Of a stretch of DNA of 64,000 nucleotides, positions 9,678 to 17,748 are shown in pieces (the first letter of the stretch is position 1; every line of letters starts with the position of its first letter). The notes below the pieces were generated by a model. That model was not told where the DNA came from and did no database searches. It saw nothing but the letters and a program-made list of their open reading frames with translations. The stretch is taken from assembly GCA_023229575.1 (NCBI GenBank), contig JALNYZ010000016.1, positions 28,825 to 92,824 on the forward strand, given 5' to 3'. Source of the stretch: Prolixibacteraceae bacterium. GTDB lineage: Bacteria; Bacteroidota; Bacteroidia; Bacteroidales; Prolixibacteraceae. Made by a program: the position numbers and the translations under genes.

Positions 9678-10606
9678 ATACTATCGGGGAAAAAAGATTC
9701 GCATCCCATGCCAAACTCATGATTTCAGGCGAATATCTCGTATTGAAGGGTGCCTTAGCCTTGGCTTTGCCCCTGAAATATGGCCAGTCACTGACAGTGG
9801 AAGCAAAAGAGGGTAAGTCTGTTATCCAATGGAGATCATTAATCAACAACCTCCCCTGGTTTTCAACTACAATACTGCTACCCGACCTCCGGGTACTGGA
9901 TACCAATTCCCCCGGGATTTCTGCCACCCTGTGCACCATCCTGTCACGAGCCAAATCCCTTCAACCCAATTTCATCGATTCTACGAAAGAGTACCATGTA
10001 ATTTCATCTATGGATTTCCTTCCCGAATGGGGCTTCGGATCAAGCAGCTCCCTGATCTCAAATGTAGCGGACTGGGCTGAATGCGATCCGTTTGAATTGA
10101 ACAGGTTGATATTCAATGGTTCAGGCTACGATATCGCATGTGCCAGATCAACCTCCCCAATTATTTATAAGATCAGCAACGGTCAACCCTCTTACAAACG
10201 AGCTAATTTTCAACCCTCATTTGGTCAGCAACTGTATTTTGTCTACCTGAACCGGAAACAAAACTCTCAAAAAAGCATCAATGGAATGGATCTATCGATG
10301 GTTTCTCAAAATGATCTGCAGGCTATTTCTGATTTGACATCTGCAATGGAAAATACACAAAGCCTGGAAAATTTTCAATGGTTATTGGATCTCCATGAGG
10401 AATATATTGGATGGATCGTCCGCAAGGAACCTGTTAAGTCACTCTATTTCGATGATTTTGAAGGGTCGTTGAAATCACTGGGGGCCTGGGGTGGTGATTT
10501 TATTCTTGTCGCATCCGACCGCCCGGAGGAATATGTTCGCAACTATTTCTACAATAAAAACTTGCACACCATGTTTAAATACAACGAAATTATCCTGGCA
10601 AACTAA
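9674..10606 (+). CDS. GYDIA family GHMP kinase, candidate phosphomevalonate kinase
   Basis: GHMP-fold kinase of 310 residues. It has an N-terminal SHAKLMISGEYLVLKGALAL segment, a divergent phosphate loop WGFGSSSSLIS and the hallmark GSGYDIACARS that names the Bacteroidota GYDIA family. It overlaps HMG-CoA reductase by four bases and precedes diphosphomevalonate decarboxylase. The run also encodes a second GHMP kinase (11741) that looks like mevalonate kinase, so the missing step, mevalonate 5-phosphate to the diphosphate, is best assigned here. That assignment is positional and not proved by motifs, and the roles of the two kinases could be swapped. Confidence 0.8.
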   Translation: MNTIGEKRFASHAKLMISGEYLVLKGALALALPLKYGQSLTVEAKEGKSVIQWRSLINNLPWFSTTILLPDLRVLDTNSPGISATLCTILSRAKSLQPNFIDSTKEYHVISSMDFLPEWGFGSSSSLISNVADWAECDPFELNRLIFNGSGYDIACARSTSPIIYKISNGQPSYKRANFQPSFGQQLYFVYLNRKQNSQKSINGMDLSMVSQNDLQAISDLTSAMENTQSLENFQWLLDLHEEYIGWIVRKEPVKSLYFDDFEGSLKSLGAWGGDFILVASDRPEEYVRNYFYNKNLHTMFKYNEIILAN

Positions 10607-10662
10607 ATTAACCAATCGGTACTTGACGGCAGCTGAAAATAGATAGAATTACAATTTAGGAG

Positions 10663-11739
10663 ATGGTACAAATGGATGAAAAGAGTATTAAAATAGGTTG
10701 GAGGGCTCCTTCCAATATAGCCCTGATAAAATATTGGGGCAAAAGGGCCAATCAGCTTCCTGAAAACGGATCTTTGAGTATAACCCTGGAGAACTCATCC
10801 ACAACAACCTACTTATCAATCCGGAAAAAAGAGAAAGCGGATGGTGAAATAGGCATGAAATACTATTTTCATGGCGTTCAAAATCAAAAGTTCGGGAAAA
10901 AAATAGACCAACTTCTCAATCTTTTGCAGTCAGAAATGCCATTCCTTTATGATTACAAATTGGTCTTTCACAGTGAGAATAATTTTCCTCACAGCGCGGG
11001 CATTGCCTCCTCCGCCTCTTCAATGGCTGCTGTGGCGCTCTGTCTGGTCAGTATGGAACAAATTGTTACCAGGAGAAAGCTGGTTAAAGCGGAATTCTTC
11101 CAAAGGGCATCAGTCATTGCCCGACTGGGTTCCGGAAGCGCATCTCGGTCCATATTTGGAGGGATCGTTACCTGGGGCACAATAGCCTCCATTGAAGGAT
11201 CATCCGATCTTTATGCTACGCCATTCCCCTTACACGAGCTCAGCAGACTAAAGCATGCCGGAGATATTATCCTGATTGTAAACGCCAGGGAAAAAAAGGT
11301 ATCCAGTAGTTTAGGGCACGCAATGATGGCAGCCCATCCCTACCGGGAAGGAAGGAAAAACCAGGCCAACAGCAATTTAAACGAATTAACAAAAGCAATT
11401 TCTGAAGATAATTATCATCTGATTGCAAAAATAGCGGAAAATGAAGCCCTTTCATTGCATGCATTGTTGATGACCTCTTCGTCCGGAACTATCCTGCTCC
11501 AGCCAAATACGCTTCAAATCATCGAAGAGATTAAGAAGTTCAGGGAATCAACCGGACTCGACATCTTTTTCACCATCGATGCCGGTCCAAATGTCCACCT
11601 GATCTATTTTGAAAACCAGCGGGAGATGGTGCATCAGTTTGTGAGGGACAAGCTGGTCTGTTACTGCGAAAACGGACAATGGATTGACGATAAAATCGGG
11701 TCTGGACCGAAGTTACTAACCCCTGAAATTGAATTCTGA
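10663..11739 (+). CDS. mvaD: Diphosphomevalonate decarboxylase
   Basis: Converts mevalonate 5-diphosphate to isopentenyl diphosphate with ATP. The protein of about 358 residues shows the family signatures APSNIALIKYWGKR, LPENGSLSITLE, HSAGIASSASSMAA (phosphate loop), GSGSASRSIFGGIVTWG and TIDAGPNVHLIY with its catalytic Asp. The ATG at 10672 has GGAG nine bases upstream and is an equally good start, shortening the protein by three residues. The TGA is followed one base later by the ATG of the next kinase, so translation is probably coupled. Motifs and position leave little doubt about the function. Confidence 0.93.
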   Translation: MVQMDEKSIKIGWRAPSNIALIKYWGKRANQLPENGSLSITLENSSTTTYLSIRKKEKADGEIGMKYYFHGVQNQKFGKKIDQLLNLLQSEMPFLYDYKLVFHSENNFPHSAGIASSASSMAAVALCLVSMEQIVTRRKLVKAEFFQRASVIARLGSGSASRSIFGGIVTWGTIASIEGSSDLYATPFPLHELSRLKHAGDIILIVNAREKKVSSSLGHAMMAAHPYREGRKNQANSNLNELTKAISEDNYHLIAKIAENEALSLHALLMTSSSGTILLQPNTLQIIEEIKKFRESTGLDIFFTIDAGPNVHLIYFENQREMVHQFVRDKLVCYCENGQWIDDKIGSGPKLLTPEIEF

Positions 11740-11740
11740 G

Positions 11741-12646
11741 ATGCCTTTCCCTGCAAAAATTTTACTGTTTGGAGAGTATGGAATTCTGTTGAATTCAAAA
11801 GCGCTTTCTATGCCCTATCCCCGCTTTTCTGGTCGGCTCAGGCAGCAAGAATCCAGGACAGGCAACCAGGATTCCAGGGAAGAAATGTCAAATGCATCCT
11901 TACAAGGATTGCTACGCTACTTTTTATTAAACAGCGACAAATTAAGTTTTATCAGGCTTGAACAATTTCAGGAAGAGGTCAAACAGGGCATGTTCTTCGA
12001 TTCTTCTATACCACAAGGTTCCGGATTGGGCAGTTCCGGCGCACTTACGGCGGCATTGTATGACAGGTATGCATTAGATAATTCAATAAATGATTATCAA
12101 AAAATCAAATCCTACCTTGCAGCAATAGAAGCATGTTTTCACGGGGTCAGCTCCGGCATAGATCCCCTTACTTCACTGCTTAAACGGGTTTTGCTTATTG
12201 AAAACAGAAACACTACAGTTGCAAAACCGGATCTGTCGGCGTTTTTTAATAACTATTCCTTGTTCCTCATCAACACTCATTCGAATGGAAATACCGGGAA
12301 TCTGGTCGCCTATTTCATGGAGAAATACAATGAAACTGAATTTAGGGCAAGAATCGAGGCAGAATATATCCCTGTAATTAACCAGACTATTGACGCGTTA
12401 TGTACCAATGATATAGGTTCATTCCAGACACATCTTGCCGGATACTCCCAATTCCAGCTTTCCCATTTCAAAAGAATGATTCCTGAGGGCATGGGAAAAT
12501 ATTTTTTCGATGGATTAGAGAGCGGGGATTTCTTCTTAAAGCTTTGTGGATCAGGAGGCGGCGGATATCTTCTCGCCATCTCCCCTAACCGGCAAAAAGC
12601 TGAAAATTACTTTAAAATGAATCATCTTGATTTTACTATCGTTTAA
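11741..12646 (+). CDS. mvk: GHMP kinase, probable mevalonate kinase
   Basis: About 301 residues from ATG 11741 (MPFPAKILLFGEYGILLNSK), right after the stop of mvaD. An in-frame TTG at 11729 lies inside the previous gene and is less likely. Family features are the KILLFGEYG start, the phosphate loop PQGSGLGSSGALTAALYDRY, ACFHGVSSGIDPLTS with the catalytic Asp, and the C-terminal LCGSGGGGYLLAIS loop. The FHGxSSGIDP pattern is typical of mevalonate kinase. It should phosphorylate mevalonate made by the reductase at 8367. It closes the core pathway block. Confidence 0.85.
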   Translation: MPFPAKILLFGEYGILLNSKALSMPYPRFSGRLRQQESRTGNQDSREEMSNASLQGLLRYFLLNSDKLSFIRLEQFQEEVKQGMFFDSSIPQGSGLGSSGALTAALYDRYALDNSINDYQKIKSYLAAIEACFHGVSSGIDPLTSLLKRVLLIENRNTTVAKPDLSAFFNNYSLFLINTHSNGNTGNLVAYFMEKYNETEFRARIEAEYIPVINQTIDALCTNDIGSFQTHLAGYSQFQLSHFKRMIPEGMGKYFFDGLESGDFFLKLCGSGGGGYLLAISPNRQKAENYFKMNHLDFTIV

Positions 12647-12709
12647 ATGTATAGCATAATGAATTATCATTAATAATCCATTTTTATAAACTTTAATTAT
12701 TTAACCATC

Positions 12710-13648
12710 ATGCAAAATCCAAATAAATTAGTAGTTTGGCTCAATCAGATCAGGGCCAATTTCTTAGTACTTGCCGTTCTCCTTGTACTCATTGGCATTG
12801 CCCTGGCCTATAAATATCTTCCGGCAGGCCATTCCATCCGTTGGGTTGATGCGTCGCTTATCATTTTCGGGACCATCATGGCACATGCTTCAGTCAACCT
12901 TTTCAACGAATATTCGGATCACCTGACCGGGATCGATAAAAACACGAAAAGGACCCCTTTTAGTGGAGGAAGTGGAATGATGAACTCCGGACTTACCGAA
13001 CCTTTGTCAGTATTAATTGCCGCTATAGCAACACTATTGATCGCGGGATCAATCGGCATCTACTTCGGAATTGTAGTACATTGGAGCCTGTTTGTGATCA
13101 TGTTGACAGGTGCATTTTCCATCGTATATTATACCCCTTTGCTCACAAAATTAATGTTGGGAGAGCTGTTTTCAGGCTTAACTCTCGGAACATTGGTTGT
13201 TCTGGGCACATTCATCGCGCTTACTGCCACACCCGGTCAACCATTGGCAACACTGCTTCCGCAAGAGGTAATCCTGGTTTCAATTCCTCCTGGCATACTG
13301 ACTGCCTTGCTTCTGTTACTCAACCAGTTTCCTGATACTGAAGCCGACAGGCAGGGTGGAAGAAAACATTTGGTAATCAAACTAGGGTATAAAAATGCAG
13401 CTTTTGTTTATGTGGCCGGAGTTGCTGCAACTTTTCTTATCATCCTGATACTGCCGCTCGCAGGTATTTCCTCCTTTTGGCTCTATCTTGGACTGCTACC
13501 ATTGCCTGTTATTATCAATGCCACAAAAACAACTTTGAAGTACTACAACAACATTGACAAACTGATTCCAGCATTGGGGGCCAACATAGTGACGGTTCTT
13601 CTAACCGATGCACTGCTGGCCCTTGCAATTTTTATTACACTTTTTTAG
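12710..13648 (+). CDS. UbiA family prenyltransferase, MenA-like
   Basis: Integral membrane protein of 312 residues with about eight to nine hydrophobic segments and the two Asp-rich prenyl-diphosphate motifs of the family, NEYSDHLTGID near residue 66 and NQFPDTEADRQGG near residue 205. Such enzymes attach a polyprenyl chain to an aromatic or other acceptor in the membrane. The overall pattern is closest to MenA (1,4-dihydroxy-2-naphthoate to demethylmenaquinone). Placement directly after the isoprenoid genes fits a consumer of their product. Geranylgeranylglyceryl-phosphate or heme O synthases are alternatives in the same superfamily. It lies 63 bp after the kinase. Confidence 0.8.
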   Translation: MQNPNKLVVWLNQIRANFLVLAVLLVLIGIALAYKYLPAGHSIRWVDASLIIFGTIMAHASVNLFNEYSDHLTGIDKNTKRTPFSGGSGMMNSGLTEPLSVLIAAIATLLIAGSIGIYFGIVVHWSLFVIMLTGAFSIVYYTPLLTKLMLGELFSGLTLGTLVVLGTFIALTATPGQPLATLLPQEVILVSIPPGILTALLLLLNQFPDTEADRQGGRKHLVIKLGYKNAAFVYVAGVAATFLIILILPLAGISSFWLYLGLLPLPVIINATKTTLKYYNNIDKLIPALGANIVTVLLTDALLALAIFITLF

Positions 13649-13654
13649 TCCTTC

Positions 13655-14509
13655 ATGACCATTCCAATTCGCAGACTTCCCAACTGGATGAAAACCCCGT
13701 TACCCTCGGGCAATGAGTATATCACCCTCAAGAACCTTGCGGCCAAACAGCAATTAAACACTATCTGTGTGAGCGGGAATTGCCCGAATAAGGCAGAATG
13801 CTGGGGTTCATCGACTGCAAGTTTCATGATCATGGGTGAGAAATGCACAAGAAATTGCAGATTCTGTGACGTTAAGAACATGATCCCTGATCCTGTCGAC
13901 ATGGACGAGCCATTTCGGCTCGCCGAAACCATCAAGGCATTAAAGATCAGGCATTGTGTGATTACCTCGGTTACAAGGGATGATCTGCCGGATGGAGGTG
14001 CCGATTTTTGGGCATTGACAATCAAAACAATAAAAGCGTTAAATCCAGGCATTACGATGGAAACCCTTATCCCAGATTTCTATGCAAATTCCGAATTAAT
14101 CAACAAGATTATTGTTGCCAAACCGGAAGTTATATCCCATAATATGGAAACTGTGCGGAGGCTTACCCCAAAAGTCAGGGACATAGCCAGGTATGACAGG
14201 AGCCTGAAGGTTCTGGAAATCGTAGCTGCATCCGGGATCGTTCCAAAATCAGGCCTAATGGTTGGTTTGGGAGAAACCGAAGGGGAGGTATGTGAAACAA
14301 TGGATGATCTTCTTCTCGCCGGCTGTAGGGTACTTACCATCGGACAATATCTGCAACCATCTTCGCATCACCTGCAAATGGTGGAATTTATAAAACCGGA
14401 AATATTTATCAAATACCGGGAGGCTGCACTTAAAAAAGGATTCAGGATGGTGGAAAGCAGTCCCCTTGTCCGTTCATCCTACCATGCTGAAAAACATATT
14501 TATGCTTAA
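13655..14509 (+). CDS. lipA: Lipoyl synthase
   Basis: Radical SAM enzyme that inserts two sulfur atoms into octanoyl groups on lipoyl domains. The 284 residues contain the auxiliary cluster ligands CVSGNCPNKAEC (Cys 38, 43, 49), the radical SAM CTRNCRFC (Cys 64, 68, 71), TSVTRDDLPDGGADFW, SGLMVGLGET and the C-terminal SSPLVRSSYHAEKH whose Ser ligates the auxiliary cluster. It starts six bases after the prenyltransferase stop, so it is co-transcribed. Lipoate is needed for branched-chain 2-oxoacid dehydrogenase, which makes isovaleryl-CoA from leucine, so its presence here may be functional. Confidence 0.95.
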   Translation: MTIPIRRLPNWMKTPLPSGNEYITLKNLAAKQQLNTICVSGNCPNKAECWGSSTASFMIMGEKCTRNCRFCDVKNMIPDPVDMDEPFRLAETIKALKIRHCVITSVTRDDLPDGGADFWALTIKTIKALNPGITMETLIPDFYANSELINKIIVAKPEVISHNMETVRRLTPKVRDIARYDRSLKVLEIVAASGIVPKSGLMVGLGETEGEVCETMDDLLLAGCRVLTIGQYLQPSSHHLQMVEFIKPEIFIKYREAALKKGFRMVESSPLVRSSYHAEKHIYA

Positions 14510-14591
14510 CATTTCAAAAATGCAACAAAATCAATTTATAGTAGCCCAATCACCCAAATTAAGGCACAAAAAAAATTCCTATTTTTCCCGA

Positions 14592-15248
14592 ATGAAAAAG
14601 ATTTCACACAGTAAGATACTGGATATTATAAATTTAACTGATTCAACCTATATTGTCAGGCTCGAAAAAAACAATTTTGAATTCAAGGCCGGCCAGTATC
14701 TCGTCCTGAACATTCCCGGTGAAAACATGGCCCGCGAATATTCAATTTACAGTGAGGAGAATGCCCCATATATCGATTTGCTAATCAAGGAGGTTACAGA
14801 TGGAAAGCTTTCAAAGGAGCTGAAATACATTAAAATTGGCACTAAAGTGGAAATTTCAGGTCCATTCGGATTTTTCATATTGAGAGACCGTGAGTTGAAC
14901 CAAAGCAACCATTATACCTTTGTGGCCACGGGTACCGGGATCTCCCCCTTTCACAGCATGGTTCTATCGAATCCGGGACTAAACTGTGAAGTTATTCACG
15001 GCATAAAGCACAACGGGGAAACTTACGAATCTGCAGACTATCCGACCGGGTGCTACAAGGCCTGTACCTCAAAGGATCATGGAGCTAATTTCTTTGGACG
15101 CGTGACCCAATATCTAAAAGTAGGGGAAATAAGGAAAGATTCGCTCTATTACATCTGCGGAAATTCCGGGATGGTGGGTGAAGTTTCGGGATATCTAGAG
15201 CTACAGGGAGTTCCACCGGAAAATATACGAACAGAGGTGTTTTTCTAA
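14592..15248 (+). CDS. Ferredoxin-NADP reductase-like flavoprotein
   Basis: About 218 residues from ATG 14592 (MKKISHSKILDI). An upstream in-frame start at 14466 lies inside lipA and adds no recognisable sequence. The FAD domain shows AREYSIYS, where the Arg and Tyr bind flavin. The nucleotide domain has ATGTGISPFHSM and YYICGNSGMV. This matches the ferredoxin/flavodoxin-NADP reductase family. Lipoyl synthase and other Fe-S enzymes need low-potential electrons from such a reductase via ferredoxin or flavodoxin, so a partner role with LipA is plausible. No exact partner can be read. Confidence 0.82.
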   Translation: MKKISHSKILDIINLTDSTYIVRLEKNNFEFKAGQYLVLNIPGENMAREYSIYSEENAPYIDLLIKEVTDGKLSKELKYIKIGTKVEISGPFGFFILRDRELNQSNHYTFVATGTGISPFHSMVLSNPGLNCEVIHGIKHNGETYESADYPTGCYKACTSKDHGANFFGRVTQYLKVGEIRKDSLYYICGNSGMVGEVSGYLELQGVPPENIRTEVFF

Positions 15249-15253
15249 TCCTT

Positions 15254-15472
15254 ATGGCATACCCGATACTTTCAAAATATGAACCCAAAGTATGTGAGCG
15301 TTGCAATAAAAACCACATTTGCACCGGAACATCTAACTGTCAATGCTTTGAGGTAGAGATAACAGACAAATTACTGGATTACCTTGCAAGTCAATATGAG
15401 GATTGCCTATGCAGGGAATGTCTGAAAGAGCTGAGATCCATGAGTCGGAAAAACGAACATTCAATTCAGTGA
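15254..15472 (+). CDS. Small cysteine-rich CWC-family protein
   Basis: A 72-residue protein with eight cysteines in the pattern CxRCxxxHxC, CQC and CLCRECL, like the cysteine-rich CWC family (CERCNKNHICTG, then CQCFEVE, then CLCRECLKELR). It starts five bases after the flavoprotein stop. The spaced Cys/His pairs suggest binding of zinc or an Fe-S cluster. Function is unknown. It is the last gene before a promoter-containing gap. Confidence 0.75.
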   Translation: MAYPILSKYEPKVCERCNKNHICTGTSNCQCFEVEITDKLLDYLASQYEDCLCRECLKELRSMSRKNEHSIQ

Positions 15473-15525
15473 ATACTGGTCGAAAAACGGCTTTTTACTG
15501 ATATTATTTAGCTTTTTACTGATTA

Positions 15526-15558
15526 TTGACAATTCCTATCTGCTGAACGTTATCTTTG
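15526..15558 (+). promoter_or_regulatory. Bacteroidota-type promoter for the two-component genes
   Basis: TATCTTTG at 15551-15558 fits the Bacteroidota -7 consensus TAnnTTTG, with TTG at 15526-15528 upstream as a possible -33 box (spacer 22). It would start transcription near 15565, about 23 bases before the sensor kinase ATG. Confidence 0.5.
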
Positions 15559-15587
15559 ATTGAATACTTGGATGGATTCATAATGAG

Positions 15588-16703
15588 ATGAACAAATCTT
15601 TTAAAATAGAGATAATAGAACTTTTGCTTTTCGGAATTATCTGGATCGGAATATTTTCCATACCATTTTTTAACCAATGGGGATATGCTACGCTTGACTG
15701 GGACAAATTACTCTCAGAATGGTTCCGCATTTTTGGATTCTTTATGGTTTTTCTGATCAATATTTTACTCCTGATCCCTAAATACCTGATCAGTAAAAAA
15801 TATAAAACCTACATTTTATCGGCTATTTCGATGATCTTAATTGTATCTGTAGCCGGACTGTTTTTAAATTCGGTTCTATTCCCTGAGCCACTGAAGATGC
15901 CACCAATGGACCTTGTATCAGGTATTCCAATGGAATTGGGCTCTGGCATGCCTGCACCAATCGGATTTAAACCCGAACGTATTACTGATTACAACTCAAT
16001 GTCGCTGGTGATCATTGCCAATTTGATCATCTCTTTCCTGGTAGTAGGAAGTAGCACAACCTTTAAAGTAATCGGACAATGGTTGATTGCTGAAGACCGC
16101 AGGAAAGATCTTGAAAAGGAACAACTCAGGACAGAACTGGCTTTTCTGCGTCATCAGGTAAGTCCGCATTTCTTCATGAATACCCTCAACAACATCCATT
16201 CGCTCATTGATCTGAACGCGGAAGATGCCAAAGACGCTGTAATTCGTCTATCCACCATGATGCGTTATCTACTTTATGAAACCTCACAGGGACATACGAG
16301 TTTAAAAAAGGAGATAAGCTTTATCGAAAGTTACATTTCACTCATGCAGCTGCGCTTTTCAAAACATGTGAAAGTTGCACTGGAGGTCCCTGATGGAATA
16401 CCTGACCTGCAAATTCCACCAATGCTATTTATCTCATTGCTGGAAAACGCATTCAAACACGGAGTTAGTTACCAAAAGGATTCTTTTGTTTTATTCAGCA
16501 TCGGGATATCAGACAATATGATAAACTGCATCATAAAGAACAGCAAACATCCCAAGACTCCCAATTCGGAAAAGCGATATTCCGGTATTGGAATAACAAA
16601 TGTAAAGAAGAGCCTGGAACTTCATTTCGGCAACAATTTCACTTATGAAGTGAATGAAACAGATACCGAATATCAGGTCTATTTAAGTGTTCCCATTGAG
16701 TAA
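15588..16703 (+). CDS. LytS-type sensor histidine kinase
   Basis: Membrane sensor of 371 residues. Four hydrophobic segments fill roughly residues 10-165, followed by a short coiled linker and the His_kinase domain. The phospho-acceptor motif HQVSPHFFMNTLNNIHSLI places the His near residue 194. A C-terminal ATPase lobe has LLENAFKHGV (N box) and GIGITNVKKSL (G box). It pairs with the LytTR regulator 30 bp downstream. The loop between membrane segments 3 and 4 is Pro/Met/Gly rich (residues about 104-130) and may sense a periplasmic ligand. It probably controls the following PqqD/ATP-grasp cluster, an inference from position. Confidence 0.88.
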   Translation: MNKSFKIEIIELLLFGIIWIGIFSIPFFNQWGYATLDWDKLLSEWFRIFGFFMVFLINILLLIPKYLISKKYKTYILSAISMILIVSVAGLFLNSVLFPEPLKMPPMDLVSGIPMELGSGMPAPIGFKPERITDYNSMSLVIIANLIISFLVVGSSTTFKVIGQWLIAEDRRKDLEKEQLRTELAFLRHQVSPHFFMNTLNNIHSLIDLNAEDAKDAVIRLSTMMRYLLYETSQGHTSLKKEISFIESYISLMQLRFSKHVKVALEVPDGIPDLQIPPMLFISLLENAFKHGVSYQKDSFVLFSIGISDNMINCIIKNSKHPKTPNSEKRYSGIGITNVKKSLELHFGNNFTYEVNETDTEYQVYLSVPIE

Positions 16704-16733
16704 TTAAAACGTCTCACATAAAGCAATATCAAC

Positions 16734-17453
16734 ATGAAAATCAGATGTATAGCCATAGATGATGAACCACTGGCTTTAAAACAAATCGGAGCATACATTG
16801 CAAAAACCCCCTTTCTTGAAACCATCGCTCTCTGTTCCAGCGCATTTGAAGCTCTGCATTTTATTAGGGAAGGAGATATCGATCTGCTTTTTGTCGACAT
16901 TAACATGCCCGATCTGAATGGATTGGATTTTGTCAAGTCGCTGGAAAGGAAAATTCCGGTCATCTTTACCACTGCCTATAGCGAGTACGCTATTGAAGGA
17001 TTTCAGGTTGATGCCATGGATTATCTCCTGAAGCCAATTAGCTATGCATTGTTTTTAAAATCAGCCAACAAAGCGAAGTCATGGTATGATGCCAACAACA
17101 AACCTGCTGAGCTGTTGCAGGCAGCAACAGAATACATTTTTGTAAAAGCCGAACATCGGTTGATTCGCATATTCCTTGCTGATATAAAATACATCGAGGG
17201 ATCCAATGAATACATAATCATCCACCAGATCAAAGAGAAGCCATTGACCACCTTGATGAGAATGAAGAATATTGAAGCAATGTTACCTGATAACCTGTTT
17301 ATGCGGGTACACCGGTCATTTATCGTCAACCTAAATCAGGTTAGAGTGATTGAAAGGAACAGGATCATCTTCGATGAAAAAATATACATCCCGATAGGAG
17401 AACAATACAAAGAGAATTTTCAAAAATTCCTTGACAAAACATTTTATATATAA
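16734..17453 (+). CDS. LytTR response regulator
   Basis: 239 residues. The receiver domain (residues 1-115) has the acidic pair IDDEP, phospho-acceptor Asp55 in LLFVDINMPDLNG, Thr in IFTTAYSEYA and Lys in YLLKPI. The LytTR DNA-binding domain (about 135-236) includes YIEGSNEYIIIH, RMKNIEAML and MRVHRSFIVNLNQV. It is the cognate regulator of the kinase upstream. LytTR proteins bind tandem direct repeats upstream of targets. The gap between this gene and the PqqD-like gene is only 48 bp, so the target cluster may be read through from the same promoter. Confidence 0.9.
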   Translation: MKIRCIAIDDEPLALKQIGAYIAKTPFLETIALCSSAFEALHFIREGDIDLLFVDINMPDLNGLDFVKSLERKIPVIFTTAYSEYAIEGFQVDAMDYLLKPISYALFLKSANKAKSWYDANNKPAELLQAATEYIFVKAEHRLIRIFLADIKYIEGSNEYIIIHQIKEKPLTTLMRMKNIEAMLPDNLFMRVHRSFIVNLNQVRVIERNRIIFDEKIYIPIGEQYKENFQKFLDKTFYI

Positions 17454-17501
17454 TTGACTGTTAGTCAGGAATATTTATCTATTGACAAACATTGATACGT
17501 C

Positions 17502-17744
17502 ATGCGGTTTAAAAAAAACATAGCAACCAGCGATACAGGGTTTATTTTTAATCCGGGTTCAGGGGACTCCTTTTCCTCTAATGCCATTGGATCTGAAATA
17601 TTGTCATTTTTTAAAGAAGACAAATCACAGAATGAGATCATTGAGCTGATTTGCGCAAAATATGATGTGGAAAAAAATCAATTGGAAAAGGATCTGGATG
17701 ATTTCTTTTCTCAACTGAGGGATCACAATCTATTGGAAGAGTGA
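17502..17744 (+). CDS. PqqD-like peptide-binding protein
   Basis: An 80-residue protein (MRFKKNIATSDTGFIFNPGSGDSFSSNAIGSEI start region). The layout is that of PqqD-family proteins: a short N-terminal beta wing, the xNxxGxxIL motif (here NAIGSEILSFF) and a three-helix winged tail ending DLDDFFSQLRDHNLLEE. PqqD proteins are RiPP recognition elements that bind a leader peptide and hand it to a modifying enzyme. The next gene is an ATP-grasp ligase and no radical SAM enzyme is present. A PqqD next to ATP-grasp suggests a peptide-tethered ligation step, which is inference. Confidence 0.78.
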   Translation: MRFKKNIATSDTGFIFNPGSGDSFSSNAIGSEILSFFKEDKSQNEIIELICAKYDVEKNQLEKDLDDFFSQLRDHNLLEE

Positions 17745-17748
17745 GCAA

